64,000 nt of DNA from Martinezella calliandrae (lineage in GTDB: Bacteria; Pseudomonadota; Alphaproteobacteria; Rhizobiales; Rhizobiaceae). Shown piece by piece: positions 54,326 to 61,558 of the stretch. The DNA is taken from NCBI RefSeq assembly GCF_030272695.1, contig NZ_JARFYN010000030.1, positions 1-64,000 on the forward strand. Direction: 5' to 3'. The notes below the pieces were generated by a model. The model was not told where the DNA came from, searched no databases, and saw only the letters and a program-made list of their open reading frames with translations. Within the stretch, counting starts at the first letter, position 1, and every line of letters starts with the position of its first letter. The position numbers and the translations under genes are program-made.

Positions 54326-54392
54326 TATTTAGGAAACTTGCTGTTTTCCAAAATATGCACTATAAATAGGAAGTCAACAGGAATTTGGAAAA
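54326..54392. promoter_or_regulatory. divergent emrAB/tetR control region
   Basis: For the TetR gene: TTGCTG (54338-54343), a 17-base spacer and TATAAA (54361-54366). Two related sites, TTTAGGAAACT near 54328 and AAATAGGAAGT near 54364, lie 35 bases apart. The arms TTTTCCAAA (54344-54352) and TTTGGAAAA (54384-54392) form a widely spaced inverted repeat. These are the best operator candidates for TetR. Confidence 0.5.
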
Positions 54393-54397
54393 TCATC

Positions 54398-55045
54398 ATG
54401 GTCGAAAATCAAATAATTGAGAGGCGCCCCCGCGGCCGACCCCAGCTTCGCTGCGACGACGACACAAAAAGCCTGATCATCGAGGCCGCCGACGTGCAAT
54501 TCCGGGAAAACGGCTACGCGGCGGCAAGCATCAACGCGATCGCACAGGCCGCCGGCGTCTCGACCAAGACGCTCTACCGGTTGTTTCCGACCAAGGCTGA
54601 TCTGTTCTCAAGCATTGTTTCTGACCGTATAAGCCGGTTTTTCGTGGCGCTGGACCAGTCGGCGCTCGCGACGATGGATGTGCGGCAGGGACTGGAGCGG
54701 CTGTTGATGGCCTATGGCATGCTCACAATGTCGGACGAAACCATCGATATGATGCGGCTTGTCATCGCCGAATCCGATCGCTTTCCGGAAATCGCGACAT
54801 CCTTCTATGAAACGGCGATCGTTCGCTCGAATGCCTTCATGGAGAAATGGCTGACGACGCAGTGCGAACGTGGACTCATCCGCCTGGAAGATCCACATAT
54901 GGCCTCCGGCATGCTGCGAGGAATGATGATCATGGAGCCGCAACGCGCCGCTATCCTTCGCCAGCTCCCTGCCCCGAACATCGCAGAAATCAATCGGCGG
55001 GCGCGAATATGCGCTGAGGTATTCCTAAAGGGCTGCCAGGTTTGA
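54398..55045 (+). CDS. TetR-family transcriptional repressor (AcrR-like)
   Basis: 215 residues from the ATG at 54398. The helix-turn-helix is DDTKSLIIEAADVQFRENGY, AAASINAIAQAAGVSTKTLY, RLFPTKADLF, followed by an all-helical ligand domain with a TetR_C-type tail (EPQRAAILRQLPAP). A short basic start (ERRPRGRPQL) precedes it, as in many AcrR-like repressors. It is divergent from emrAB with promoter and repeat elements in the 136-base gap, so it most likely represses that efflux pair. Confidence 0.88.
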   Translation: MVENQIIERRPRGRPQLRCDDDTKSLIIEAADVQFRENGYAAASINAIAQAAGVSTKTLYRLFPTKADLFSSIVSDRISRFFVALDQSALATMDVRQGLERLLMAYGMLTMSDETIDMMRLVIAESDRFPEIATSFYETAIVRSNAFMEKWLTTQCERGLIRLEDPHMASGMLRGMMIMEPQRAAILRQLPAPNIAEINRRARICAEVFLKGCQV

Positions 55046-55047
55046 AA

Positions 55048-55452
55048 TCAATCCTGGCGCGGATCGACCGCGTCGTTGAGGCCATCGCCGAGTGGGCTGA
55101 AGTCCATGACCGATACCATGATCGCCACACCCGGCCAGATCGGCATTCACGGCGCCTGCTAAAGGAACTGCCGTGCCGTGCCCAGCATCGAACCCAGGAG
55201 GATCCGGTGGGCGCTGACCCACGGCGAGGAAGGCGGTCGCGAGCTGCGGCACGATCTCCGGATTGGCGTTGATATCGACGAGCTTGTCGCACATGACGGC
55301 AAAACGATGCAGCCGGTATGGTTGCCCCTCATCGCCGGATCGAGCGGTTCCGGATCGTCCTGTCGTCCGACGCGCAATGTTGCCGCATGCCCGGATCCAA
55401 TCGTTACTGCCATGACCGACGCCGTCATCAGCGCTTTGAAGGAAGATCCCAT
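55048..55452 (-). pseudogene. fusion remnant: peptide ABC binding protein joined to a DppC-type permease end
   Basis: The part from 55452 has a signal peptide (MGSSFKALMTASVMAVTIGS, GHA) and mature start TLRVGRQDDPEPLDPAMRGN. One base missing from a run of A (55301-55304) shifts the frame; the next frame gives MCDKLVDINANPEIVPQLAT. This then passes without a break into LAVGQRPPDP, the SLSFLGLGQQPPxPSWGSML region of DppC-type permeases. The rest of the permease end follows in another frame with two stop codons: GSMLGTARQFL, stop, QAP, stop, MPIWPGVAIMV, then LGDGLNDAVDPRQD and a stop at 55048. A deletion from inside the binding protein to the permease end plus later point mutations explain it. 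Confidence 0.85.
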
Positions 55453-55674
55453 AAATTATCTGCCTGTGGCGAACCCCTAAGAGGCCTGCCCACCTGCCCA
55501 GAATTTATATAGCAGTATGTGACGGATGGTTGGTCGCGATCGTAATGCATCCTGACTAAATGTTTGATCGAACAGTAGTCAATGGCTAAACATCGACCAC
55601 TTATACTGAACATCGGACTTGACGCCTCATTTTCAGTCGATAATTTGTTCCCAAAGCTGACAAAAAATTAGGCC

Positions 55675-56877
55675 ATGACCGATCTTTCAACGTCTGTTCC
55701 CCTTACCCGGCAGATCACATCCCGCGCCGTACTGCGCGCTGTCTTCGAAAACGCCCCGGTGTCGCGCGCTGAGCTGGCGCGACTGACGGGGCTGTCGAAG
55801 CAAAGCATGTCCGAGATCGTCCGAGATCTCCAGGATGAGGGTTGGCTGCGTGTAACCGGCCGCACAAAGGGTGCGGTTGGCCGAAGTGCCGTGACCTATG
55901 AATTGGAGCCGCGCAAGGCCTTCGTTTTCGGCGTCGACATCGGCGGCACCAAGATCCATGCTGCACTGGCCGATCTTACCGGCGCAATCGTCGGAGAACT
56001 CGTAGAGAGCACCGACTCGCGCGGTGGCGAATGCGTTGTCGACCAGATCGTTCGCGTGCATGACACCCTGCTCGCAAAGACCGGCATTGCCAAGAAGTCG
56101 GTGAAGATGGGTGCGATCGGCATCCCCGGCGCGGTTCATCCGAAGACCCGGCGGCTGACCATGGTGCCGAATATCCCCGGCCTGACGGACTTGGCTTTCG
56201 AAGACCTGCTTCGAGACAGGCTCGGCTATGGCATCCTCATCGAGAACGATGTCAATATGGCCGCCAAGGGTGAGCAATGGCTGGGTAACGGCCGCAGTAT
56301 CGACAATTTCGTTTTCGTGGCGCTCGGCACCGGCATCGGCATGGGCATCGTCAACGAGGGCCGCATCGTCCGCGGCGCCCGCGGGGCAGCCGGCGAAATC
56401 GCCACTCTGCCGATCGGTGCCGATCCCTTCGATTCCCGCAGTTTCATGGCCGGCGCGCTGGAATCGGCAATCGGCAGCATCGCCATCCGCGGCCGCTATG
56501 AGGCGCTCGGCGGCACGCCGGGCCTGACGGTGCGCGAATTGTTCGAGCGCAGGGATGATCTGGCAGCGGGCATGGTAATCGATGAAGTGGCGCGTGTCGT
56601 CGCGACCTCCCTCGTTGCCATCGCAGCCGTCGTCGATCCCGAGGTGGTGATTTTCGGCGGCAGCGTCGGGGCACGGCCCGAGCTGGTGGAGCGGATCAGC
56701 TTCTATCTGGCGCGTTGCGTGCCCGTGCCGCTGTCCTGCACCATCAGTCCGCTCGGCAGCCAGGCCGGCCTCTTCGGCGCCATCGCCACTGCACTCGACC
56801 AGTTTCGCGAGACGCTGTTTGAAATGCCAGGGCGCGCTGATCTCGGCATGGCGTTGCTGGCTGAGAAGGCGTCGTAA
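55675..56877 (+). CDS. ROK-family regulator or kinase with N-terminal winged helix
   Basis: 400 residues. The winged helix is RAVLRAVFENAPVSRAELAR, LTGLSKQSMSEIVRDLQDEG. The ROK domain keeps the ATP-phosphate motif DIGGTKIHAALADLTGAIVG, LIENDVNMAAKGE with the catalytic Asp and ALGTGIGMGIV. It lacks the zinc-binding Cys cluster (the region reads GEIATLPIGADPFDSRSF). It is thus the reverse of the ROK protein at 23.6 kb, which has the zinc site and no ATP motif. It stands between remnants of a binding protein/permease and of a GGT gene, so its original operon is broken. Confidence 0.85.
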   Translation: MTDLSTSVPLTRQITSRAVLRAVFENAPVSRAELARLTGLSKQSMSEIVRDLQDEGWLRVTGRTKGAVGRSAVTYELEPRKAFVFGVDIGGTKIHAALADLTGAIVGELVESTDSRGGECVVDQIVRVHDTLLAKTGIAKKSVKMGAIGIPGAVHPKTRRLTMVPNIPGLTDLAFEDLLRDRLGYGILIENDVNMAAKGEQWLGNGRSIDNFVFVALGTGIGMGIVNEGRIVRGARGAAGEIATLPIGADPFDSRSFMAGALESAIGSIAIRGRYEALGGTPGLTVRELFERRDDLAAGMVIDEVARVVATSLVAIAAVVDPEVVIFGGSVGARPELVERISFYLARCVPVPLSCTISPLGSQAGLFGAIATALDQFRETLFEMPGRADLGMALLAEKAS

Positions 56878-56933
56878 ACGATATGGAGGCCGTGCAGCAG
56901 ACAGCAACAACCAGACCGAGGACATTGAAGGAC

Positions 56934-57360
56934 ATGCAGCGGCGGGATTTTTTCAAGTCAGGCCGTTCGGTCGCTATTTCCGGTAGGGCATGGCGGTGAC
57001 CTCGCACGCGCAGGCAACGCTCGCGGCGGTCGATATCTTGGGTGCAGCGCAGTCGATGCGGCAGTTGCTGCGGTCGCGCTGCAGTCGGTCGTCGATCCGC
57101 ACATGACCGGCATTGCGGCGACCGCTTTGCCCTCAACAGCCCCCGCCGGCGGCAAGCCTGTCTCGCTCAATGGCTCCGGCCGCGCTCCGTAGAAGGCAAA
57201 GCTTGATTGCGTCTTGGAGAAGGGTTTCACGCAATGACAGTCCGCATGCGGTCACCGTAACCGGCGATGCCTGGTGCCGGCTGATCGGCTCCTACGGTCG
57301 TTTCGACATGGGCCGCGTGCTGTCGCCGGCGATCGGAGCCGCCGAAAACGGCTATTATGA
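56934..57360 (+). pseudogene. gamma-glutamyltransferase, broken N-terminal remnant
   Basis: A good start (GAAGGAC before ATG 56934) gives MQRRDFFKSGRSVAISGR. A frameshift near 56985 leads to GMAVTSHAQATLAAVDILG, and a second near 57046 to AVDAAVAAVALQSVVDPHMT and then APAGGKPVSLNGSGRAP, which stops at 57190. A third frame continues SPHAVTVTGDAWCRLIGSYG, RFDMGRVLSPAIGAAENGYY. These are successive conserved blocks of the GGT large subunit (AVDAA, EPHxTGIGG, LNGSGRAP, HAVTVPGxVDAW, LLxPAIxxAENGY). The catalytic small subunit is absent. Confidence 0.85.
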
Positions 57361-57519
57361 CCTTCCAGACTTCCGACAATGGTGGATAGGCGACCGATAG
57401 CTTTGGAACCCCGACCATGCGATAGGAGCCAATCGCGATCGGTCGCCCGGCCTTTGTCTAGCGTCGCGGTGGAACGCCCGCGTCCTCGTCTCGATCTTCC
57501 TTGGTGTGAACGTCGCGCT

Positions 57520-58392
57520 TCACGCTGTCACGGTCTTCTTTTCAGCCTCGAATACATCGCGTGCGGACGTCGTACCCGCCACGTGCTCCGTACCCTCGGT
57601 TCCGAGGTCCATCCATCCCGCATTCACCGCATCAAACATTTCTTCGGCGGGTCCGGTGTGGCCTTTCGGGATGCCGAATTGCTCGAACGCTTCCGTCCAC
57701 CCTGCACGCGGGATTGCAGAGGCTTTCACGTCAAGCTTCAGGACTTCGCCCAATTGCTCGGCGACTTCATCCGCGCTGACCATCGAACCAAGCTCGATGA
57801 CGCGATGCCCTGACCAAGCTGGCCCCGTCAGAAGGGTTGCGACCTCCGCGCCGATGTCGTTCGTCGCGACCATCGTCGATTTCCGGTTGGTCGGATTATA
57901 GTAGACCGGCAGCGTGCCGCCCTGGCCGACGTGCAGGCCGTAAAGGAAGTTTTCGAAGAAGCCGCCGGCGCGCACGAAGGCGATTGGTGATGCCAGGTCG
58001 CGAAAACCTTGCTCCAGCAGCGACAAGGCCGTGATCATCCCGAGCCCGCTGGTTCGGTTCGCACCCATCGACGAAAGCGCAACCACTCGCGGCGGCGCTG
58101 CCTTGGTGAGCGCCTCGACATAATTTGCAATCACGCCCTTTGCTTCTTTGTAATCAGGCGAGAGCGCCCATTCAGCCGGCAACATGACAAACGCGCCATC
58201 GACGTCTTTGAGCGCCCGCTCGATGGCTGCGGGATCATTCCAATCACCGTCAACCAGTTCCACGCCCCGGTTCGCCCAGCTTGACGCCTTCTCGCGATTG
58301 CGGACCAGCGCGCGCACTTCCTTGCCGTGCGCCAACAGATGTGCTGCCGTTGCGCCGCCCACTTTTCCCGTGATTCCCATTACTAAAAACAT
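57520..58392 (-). CDS. NmrA-like NAD(P)-binding oxidoreductase
   Basis: 290 residues from the ATG at 58392 (AGGAG eight bases upstream). The Rossmann motif is MFLVMGITGKVGGATAAHLL, followed by ALVRNREKAS, and VELVDGDWNDPAAIERALKD, VVALSSMGANRTSGLG, PIAFVRAGGFFENFL. This is the atypical SDR class of NmrA/YtfG-type proteins, which reduce quinones or act as redox sensors; the Tyr-x-x-x-Lys catalytic pair is not evident. It lies 44 bases after the DoxX-like gene and is divergent from a LysR gene. Confidence 0.85.
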   Translation of the reverse strand: MFLVMGITGKVGGATAAHLLAHGKEVRALVRNREKASSWANRGVELVDGDWNDPAAIERALKDVDGAFVMLPAEWALSPDYKEAKGVIANYVEALTKAAPPRVVALSSMGANRTSGLGMITALSLLEQGFRDLASPIAFVRAGGFFENFLYGLHVGQGGTLPVYYNPTNRKSTMVATNDIGAEVATLLTGPAWSGHRVIELGSMVSADEVAEQLGEVLKLDVKASAIPRAGWTEAFEQFGIPKGHTGPAEEMFDAVNAGWMDLGTEGTEHVAGTTSARDVFEAEKKTVTA

Positions 58393-58436
58393 GTGTTTTC
58401 TCCTGATCTTGAGGGACTGGCACTGCCCGTTTTGGT

Positions 58437-58859
58437 TCAACGGATGAGCGGCAGAATGGCCCGGATACGGGCATCGCGCAGATAAAGCCCGCCCCAGGTC
58501 AAAGCGCCCAGAAGCAGGGAAATGATTTCCGGCGGCGACCCCAACTCACCGATGCGGACATGAGCGCAGATGGCACCTCCCAAAAAACCCGTCACCAGGA
58601 TCGCGCCGAGGACAGCGGTGGCCGGGATGGCGTAGAGGATGGCGCAGGCGAATATGATCGGACCCACGACACGGGTCAGGTCCATCGCAAACCCGGTTTC
58701 CTGCAACATGCTCGCAATCTGCGCCGGGGCGAAAAGCTGAGTAGTCCCGTCCGCCGCCAGAGCGAGAACGACGAACGCGCTCATTATCCGGCCAGCCCAC
58801 AGCGCGCGATGTAAGATCATAGATTCAGGCACCTGATGGAGGTTCATAGTTTCAGACAT
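58437..58859 (-). CDS. DoxX-like small membrane protein
   Basis: 140 residues with four membrane helices (around residues 22-42, 64-84, 85-105 and 115-130). It includes FAPAQIASMLQETGFAMDLT and GFLGGAICAHVRIGE, which match DoxX-like proteins of the YphA type that accompany redox enzymes. GGAGAG precedes the ATG. It is probably co-transcribed with the NmrA-like gene and controlled by the divergent LysR protein. Confidence 0.8.
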   Translation of the reverse strand: MSETMNLHQVPESMILHRALWAGRIMSAFVVLALAADGTTQLFAPAQIASMLQETGFAMDLTRVVGPIIFACAILYAIPATAVLGAILVTGFLGGAICAHVRIGELGSPPEIISLLLGALTWGGLYLRDARIRAILPLIR

Positions 58860-58942
58860 TTGTCACTCTCCGATGGGTGGATCCCATATTTGGAGCTTAC
58901 TGTGCCTCCCAGCTATGATAAACGTTAAGAAAATGAACTAAC

Positions 58943-58962
58943 TGTTCTCCGCTCGGCGAACA
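58943..58962. promoter_or_regulatory. candidate LysR binding site
   Basis: Inverted repeat TGTTC-N10-GAACA between the divergent DoxX-like and LysR genes, ending 16 bases before the LysR start codon. The dyad spacing and position are typical for LysR autoregulation. Confidence 0.45.
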
Positions 58963-58978
58963 ATATCGAGGCACAACC

Positions 58979-59884
58979 ATGCAGAATCTCGAACCCATCC
59001 TGATTTTCATAACGGTAGCGGAAATGGGTAGCTTCACCCGCGCGGCCGATAGCCTGGGCATCCAAAAGGGAAGGGCCTCAACGGCGGTCCGGAAGCTGGA
59101 AGAAGATGTCGGTGTCAGGCTCCTGCACCGGACGACGCGCAGCGTGCAATTGACGGAGGACGGACGCGCATTTCACGCCCGTGCCCGCGATCTGCTCGCT
59201 GAAGTTGATGATCTGCACTCAATGTTCGCAAGCGATCGAGTGGCACTTCGCGGGCGTTTGCGGGTCGATCTTCCGACCGAGGTGGCGCGCACGACGATCG
59301 TGCCGGCCCTGCCGGATTTCATGGCGACCCACCCCGAGTTGGAACTGGAGATCTCGAGTACGGATCGGCAAGTCGATCTGGTTCAAGAGGGGTTCGACTG
59401 TGTATTGCGGCTTGGACCCATAGGGGACGAAACGCTGATTGCCCGCCAGCTGGGCCAATTGCGCGTGGTTAATGCTGCCAGCCCCGCCTATCTGGCGCGC
59501 TATGGCGTCCCTCGATCGCTAGAAGATCTCAAGCGTCAGCAACATCGAACAATTCATTTTTCGACGACGCTAGGCGCAAAACCCTATGGATGGGAATATC
59601 CGGACGGCAACAGCTACGCGACGCTTCAATTGCCAGGTGCGTTACACGTCAACAGCGCGCAGACCTACGACGCCGCTGCCGTCGCCGGCCTTGGCCTCAT
59701 CCAAGCGCCACTCTTGGGGATTGGCCAATACTTTGAGCGTGGAGCACTCGTGGAGATCTTACCCGAATTTCGTCACCGCGCGATCCCCGTGTCCCTCGTC
59801 GTAGCACATCGGAGCAATCTGTCGCGCCGGGTCCGCGCGTTCATGAAATGGATCGAAGATGTGCTGGCGCCGTATCTGGAATAG
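58979..59884 (+). CDS. LysR-family transcriptional regulator
   Basis: 301 residues. The helix-turn-helix is ILIFITVAEMGSFTRAADSL, GIQKGRASTAVRKLEEDVGV, RLLHRTTRSVQLTEDGRAF, followed by the usual LysR effector domain (GRLRVDLPTEVARTTIVPAL; YAAAVAGLGLIQAPLLG-type end). The final PVSLVVAHRSNLSRRVRAFM segment is normal. It probably activates the divergent DoxX-like/NmrA-like pair in response to a redox or small-molecule signal. Confidence 0.9.
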   Translation: MQNLEPILIFITVAEMGSFTRAADSLGIQKGRASTAVRKLEEDVGVRLLHRTTRSVQLTEDGRAFHARARDLLAEVDDLHSMFASDRVALRGRLRVDLPTEVARTTIVPALPDFMATHPELELEISSTDRQVDLVQEGFDCVLRLGPIGDETLIARQLGQLRVVNAASPAYLARYGVPRSLEDLKRQQHRTIHFSTTLGAKPYGWEYPDGNSYATLQLPGALHVNSAQTYDAAAVAGLGLIQAPLLGIGQYFERGALVEILPEFRHRAIPVSLVVAHRSNLSRRVRAFMKWIEDVLAPYLE

Positions 59885-59941
59885 CGAGACGAACATCGTC
59901 GTCCGTCCCCCCGGCAGCTTTATCTGCGGATGGGTGACCTG

Positions 59942-60052
59942 ATGAAAACGATTGAGATTGACGACAAGGAGAGCGTCCTTGCGACTTTGGTCGATGATGC
60001 CTTCAATGGAAGCGGCTACGTTATCACGCATCACTGTCAACGTGCCGCATGA
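59942..60052 (+). pseudogene. remnant of a Phd/YefM-type antitoxin
   Basis: 36 codons: MKTIEIDDKESVLATLVDDA then FNGSGYVITHHCQRAA and stop. This is the start of a Phd/YefM-like antitoxin (MKTxxxxxAKxxLSxLVDEAxxGxxxxITRHGKPVA), with the conserved 'ITRHGKPVA' reading ITHHCQRAA before an early stop. Domain length is less than half and no toxin gene follows. Confidence 0.5.
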
Positions 60053-60054
60053 TC

Positions 60055-60170
60055 TTAGGCTACAATGAGCATAGAAAATTGAGGCAAGCCGTGCCATTCG
60101 TCGGTTGTCTGCTCAAGCCGCTGCTCAATGCCGCCACGCTCGAGGACGAGGATCATCCGGTCAGAAAGCC
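60055..60170 (-). pseudogene. possible C-terminal remnant of a sugar ABC ATPase
   Basis: The minus strand encodes LSDRMILVLERGGIEQRLEQ then TTDEWHG and stops at 60055. This resembles the end of the second domain of ribose-type ABC ATPases (LSDRVLVMREGRI). It lies downstream of rhaI. Short and low in support; rhamnose loci normally carry such an ATPase (RhaT), so it could be a stray copy of that gene's end. Confidence 0.3.
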
Positions 60171-60202
60171 GGCAACCTCCCGGCTTCTTGACTTTTGATC
60201 TT

Positions 60203-61495
60203 TCAGATAATTCCGCCACCGCCTGCCGCCGAAACCGGGCGCTCGCTTGCCACCTTTTTCCGATAGCCGCTCGTGCGGAAGGCCGCGACGGGATCGATGG
60301 CGCCGCCCGCGCGGCGGCGAGCTTCAGCGAGGATGGGCTCGACGTCGGCACGGTAGGCACGCTTCAGCGTCTCCGACGCCATCAGGGCATCGTTGGCGTC
60401 CTGATAGTCCGCCAGCGTCTTGCGGTCGACGATCAATGCCTGCGCATAGGCGCGACGGATTTCGTTGGCGCTGGAGATCAGGCTTTCGATCGGGTCGGTG
60501 ACATTGTGCGACTGGTCGATCATATGCGCCGGATGGAAGCCTTTTACGCCGCGATGCTCGGCGTCGACCAATTCATTGAAGACGAGGAACAGGCGATAGG
60601 GCTCGATCGCACCGGCGTCGAGATCGTCGTCGCCATATTTCGAATCGTTGAAATGGAAGCCGCCAAGCTTGCCGAACTGGATGAGGCGGGCGACGATCAT
60701 CTCGATATTGGTGTTTGGCGCATGGTGGCCGAGATCGACAAGGCACAAAGCCTTCGGCCCGAGCGTCTGGGCGATCAGATAGTTTGTGCCCCAATCCTGC
60801 ACGACGGTCGAATAGAAAGCCGGCTCGTACATCTTGTGCTCGGAAAACAGCCGCCAGTCATCCGGCAGTGCCTTGTAGATTTCCGCCATTGCGGCGAGGT
60901 AACGCTCGAACGCCTTGGTGAAATTGCTCTGACCTGGGAAGTTGGAACCGTCGCCGATCCAAACCGTCAGCGCCTTCGAACCTATCGCCTTGCCGATCTC
61001 GATGCATTCCAGATTATGCTCGACAGCCTGGGCGCGGGTCGCCGCGTCGACATGGCTGAGCGAGCCGTATTTGTAAGAGCGCGCCTGGCCGGGAGCGTCG
61101 GAGAAGGTATTGGAATTCATGGCATCGAAGCCAAGACCGAGAGCATCGCCCTTCGCCTTTAATTCCTTGGCATCCACCTTATCCCAGGGGATGTGTAGCG
61201 AAACCGTAGGTGTCGCCTGCGTCAACTGGTGGATGACGGCGCAATCGTCGAGCTTGTCGAAAATGCCGCGCGGTTCGCCGGTACCGGGAAAACGGGCAAA
61301 GCGTGTACCGCCGGTGCCGACACCCCAAGAGGGCACGGCGACAAAGAATTCGGAGACCTTTTTCGTCACCGCCTCGATATCGACGTCGCGGCGCGCAAGT
61401 GCCGCGCCGAGCGCTTCATATTCGGATTTCAGCGCAGCAGCGCGCTTGTCGTTTTCCGCAGCGACCAGATCCGTCGCAATTCTAAACTCGGTCAT
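60203..61495 (-). CDS. rhaI: L-rhamnose isomerase of the rhizobial RhaI type
   Basis: 430 residues, as expected for the rhizobial RhaI. Metal and substrate residues are visible in SLHIPWDKVDAKELKAKGDA, LTVWIGDGSNFPGQSNFTKA, WRLFSEHKMYEP (Glu, His, Lys), CLVDLGHHAPNTN (Asp, His) and FHFNDSKYGDDDLDAG (Asp, Asp). It converts L-rhamnose to L-rhamnulose. GGGAGGAAAAA-type sequence precedes its ATG. It starts 63 bases after the rhaD stop and should be co-transcribed with it. The C-terminus is Gly-rich (SAAGGGGII). Confidence 0.92.
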   Translation of the reverse strand: MTEFRIATDLVAAENDKRAAALKSEYEALGAALARRDVDIEAVTKKVSEFFVAVPSWGVGTGGTRFARFPGTGEPRGIFDKLDDCAVIHQLTQATPTVSLHIPWDKVDAKELKAKGDALGLGFDAMNSNTFSDAPGQARSYKYGSLSHVDAATRAQAVEHNLECIEIGKAIGSKALTVWIGDGSNFPGQSNFTKAFERYLAAMAEIYKALPDDWRLFSEHKMYEPAFYSTVVQDWGTNYLIAQTLGPKALCLVDLGHHAPNTNIEMIVARLIQFGKLGGFHFNDSKYGDDDLDAGAIEPYRLFLVFNELVDAEHRGVKGFHPAHMIDQSHNVTDPIESLISSANEIRRAYAQALIVDRKTLADYQDANDALMASETLKRAYRADVEPILAEARRRAGGAIDPVAAFRTSGYRKKVASERPVSAAGGGGII

Positions 61496-61558
61496 TTTTT
61501 CCTCCCGAAATTGGAGGCTCGCGCGGCGCTCATTCCAGCCCGCGCGAGCCGAATTTAG

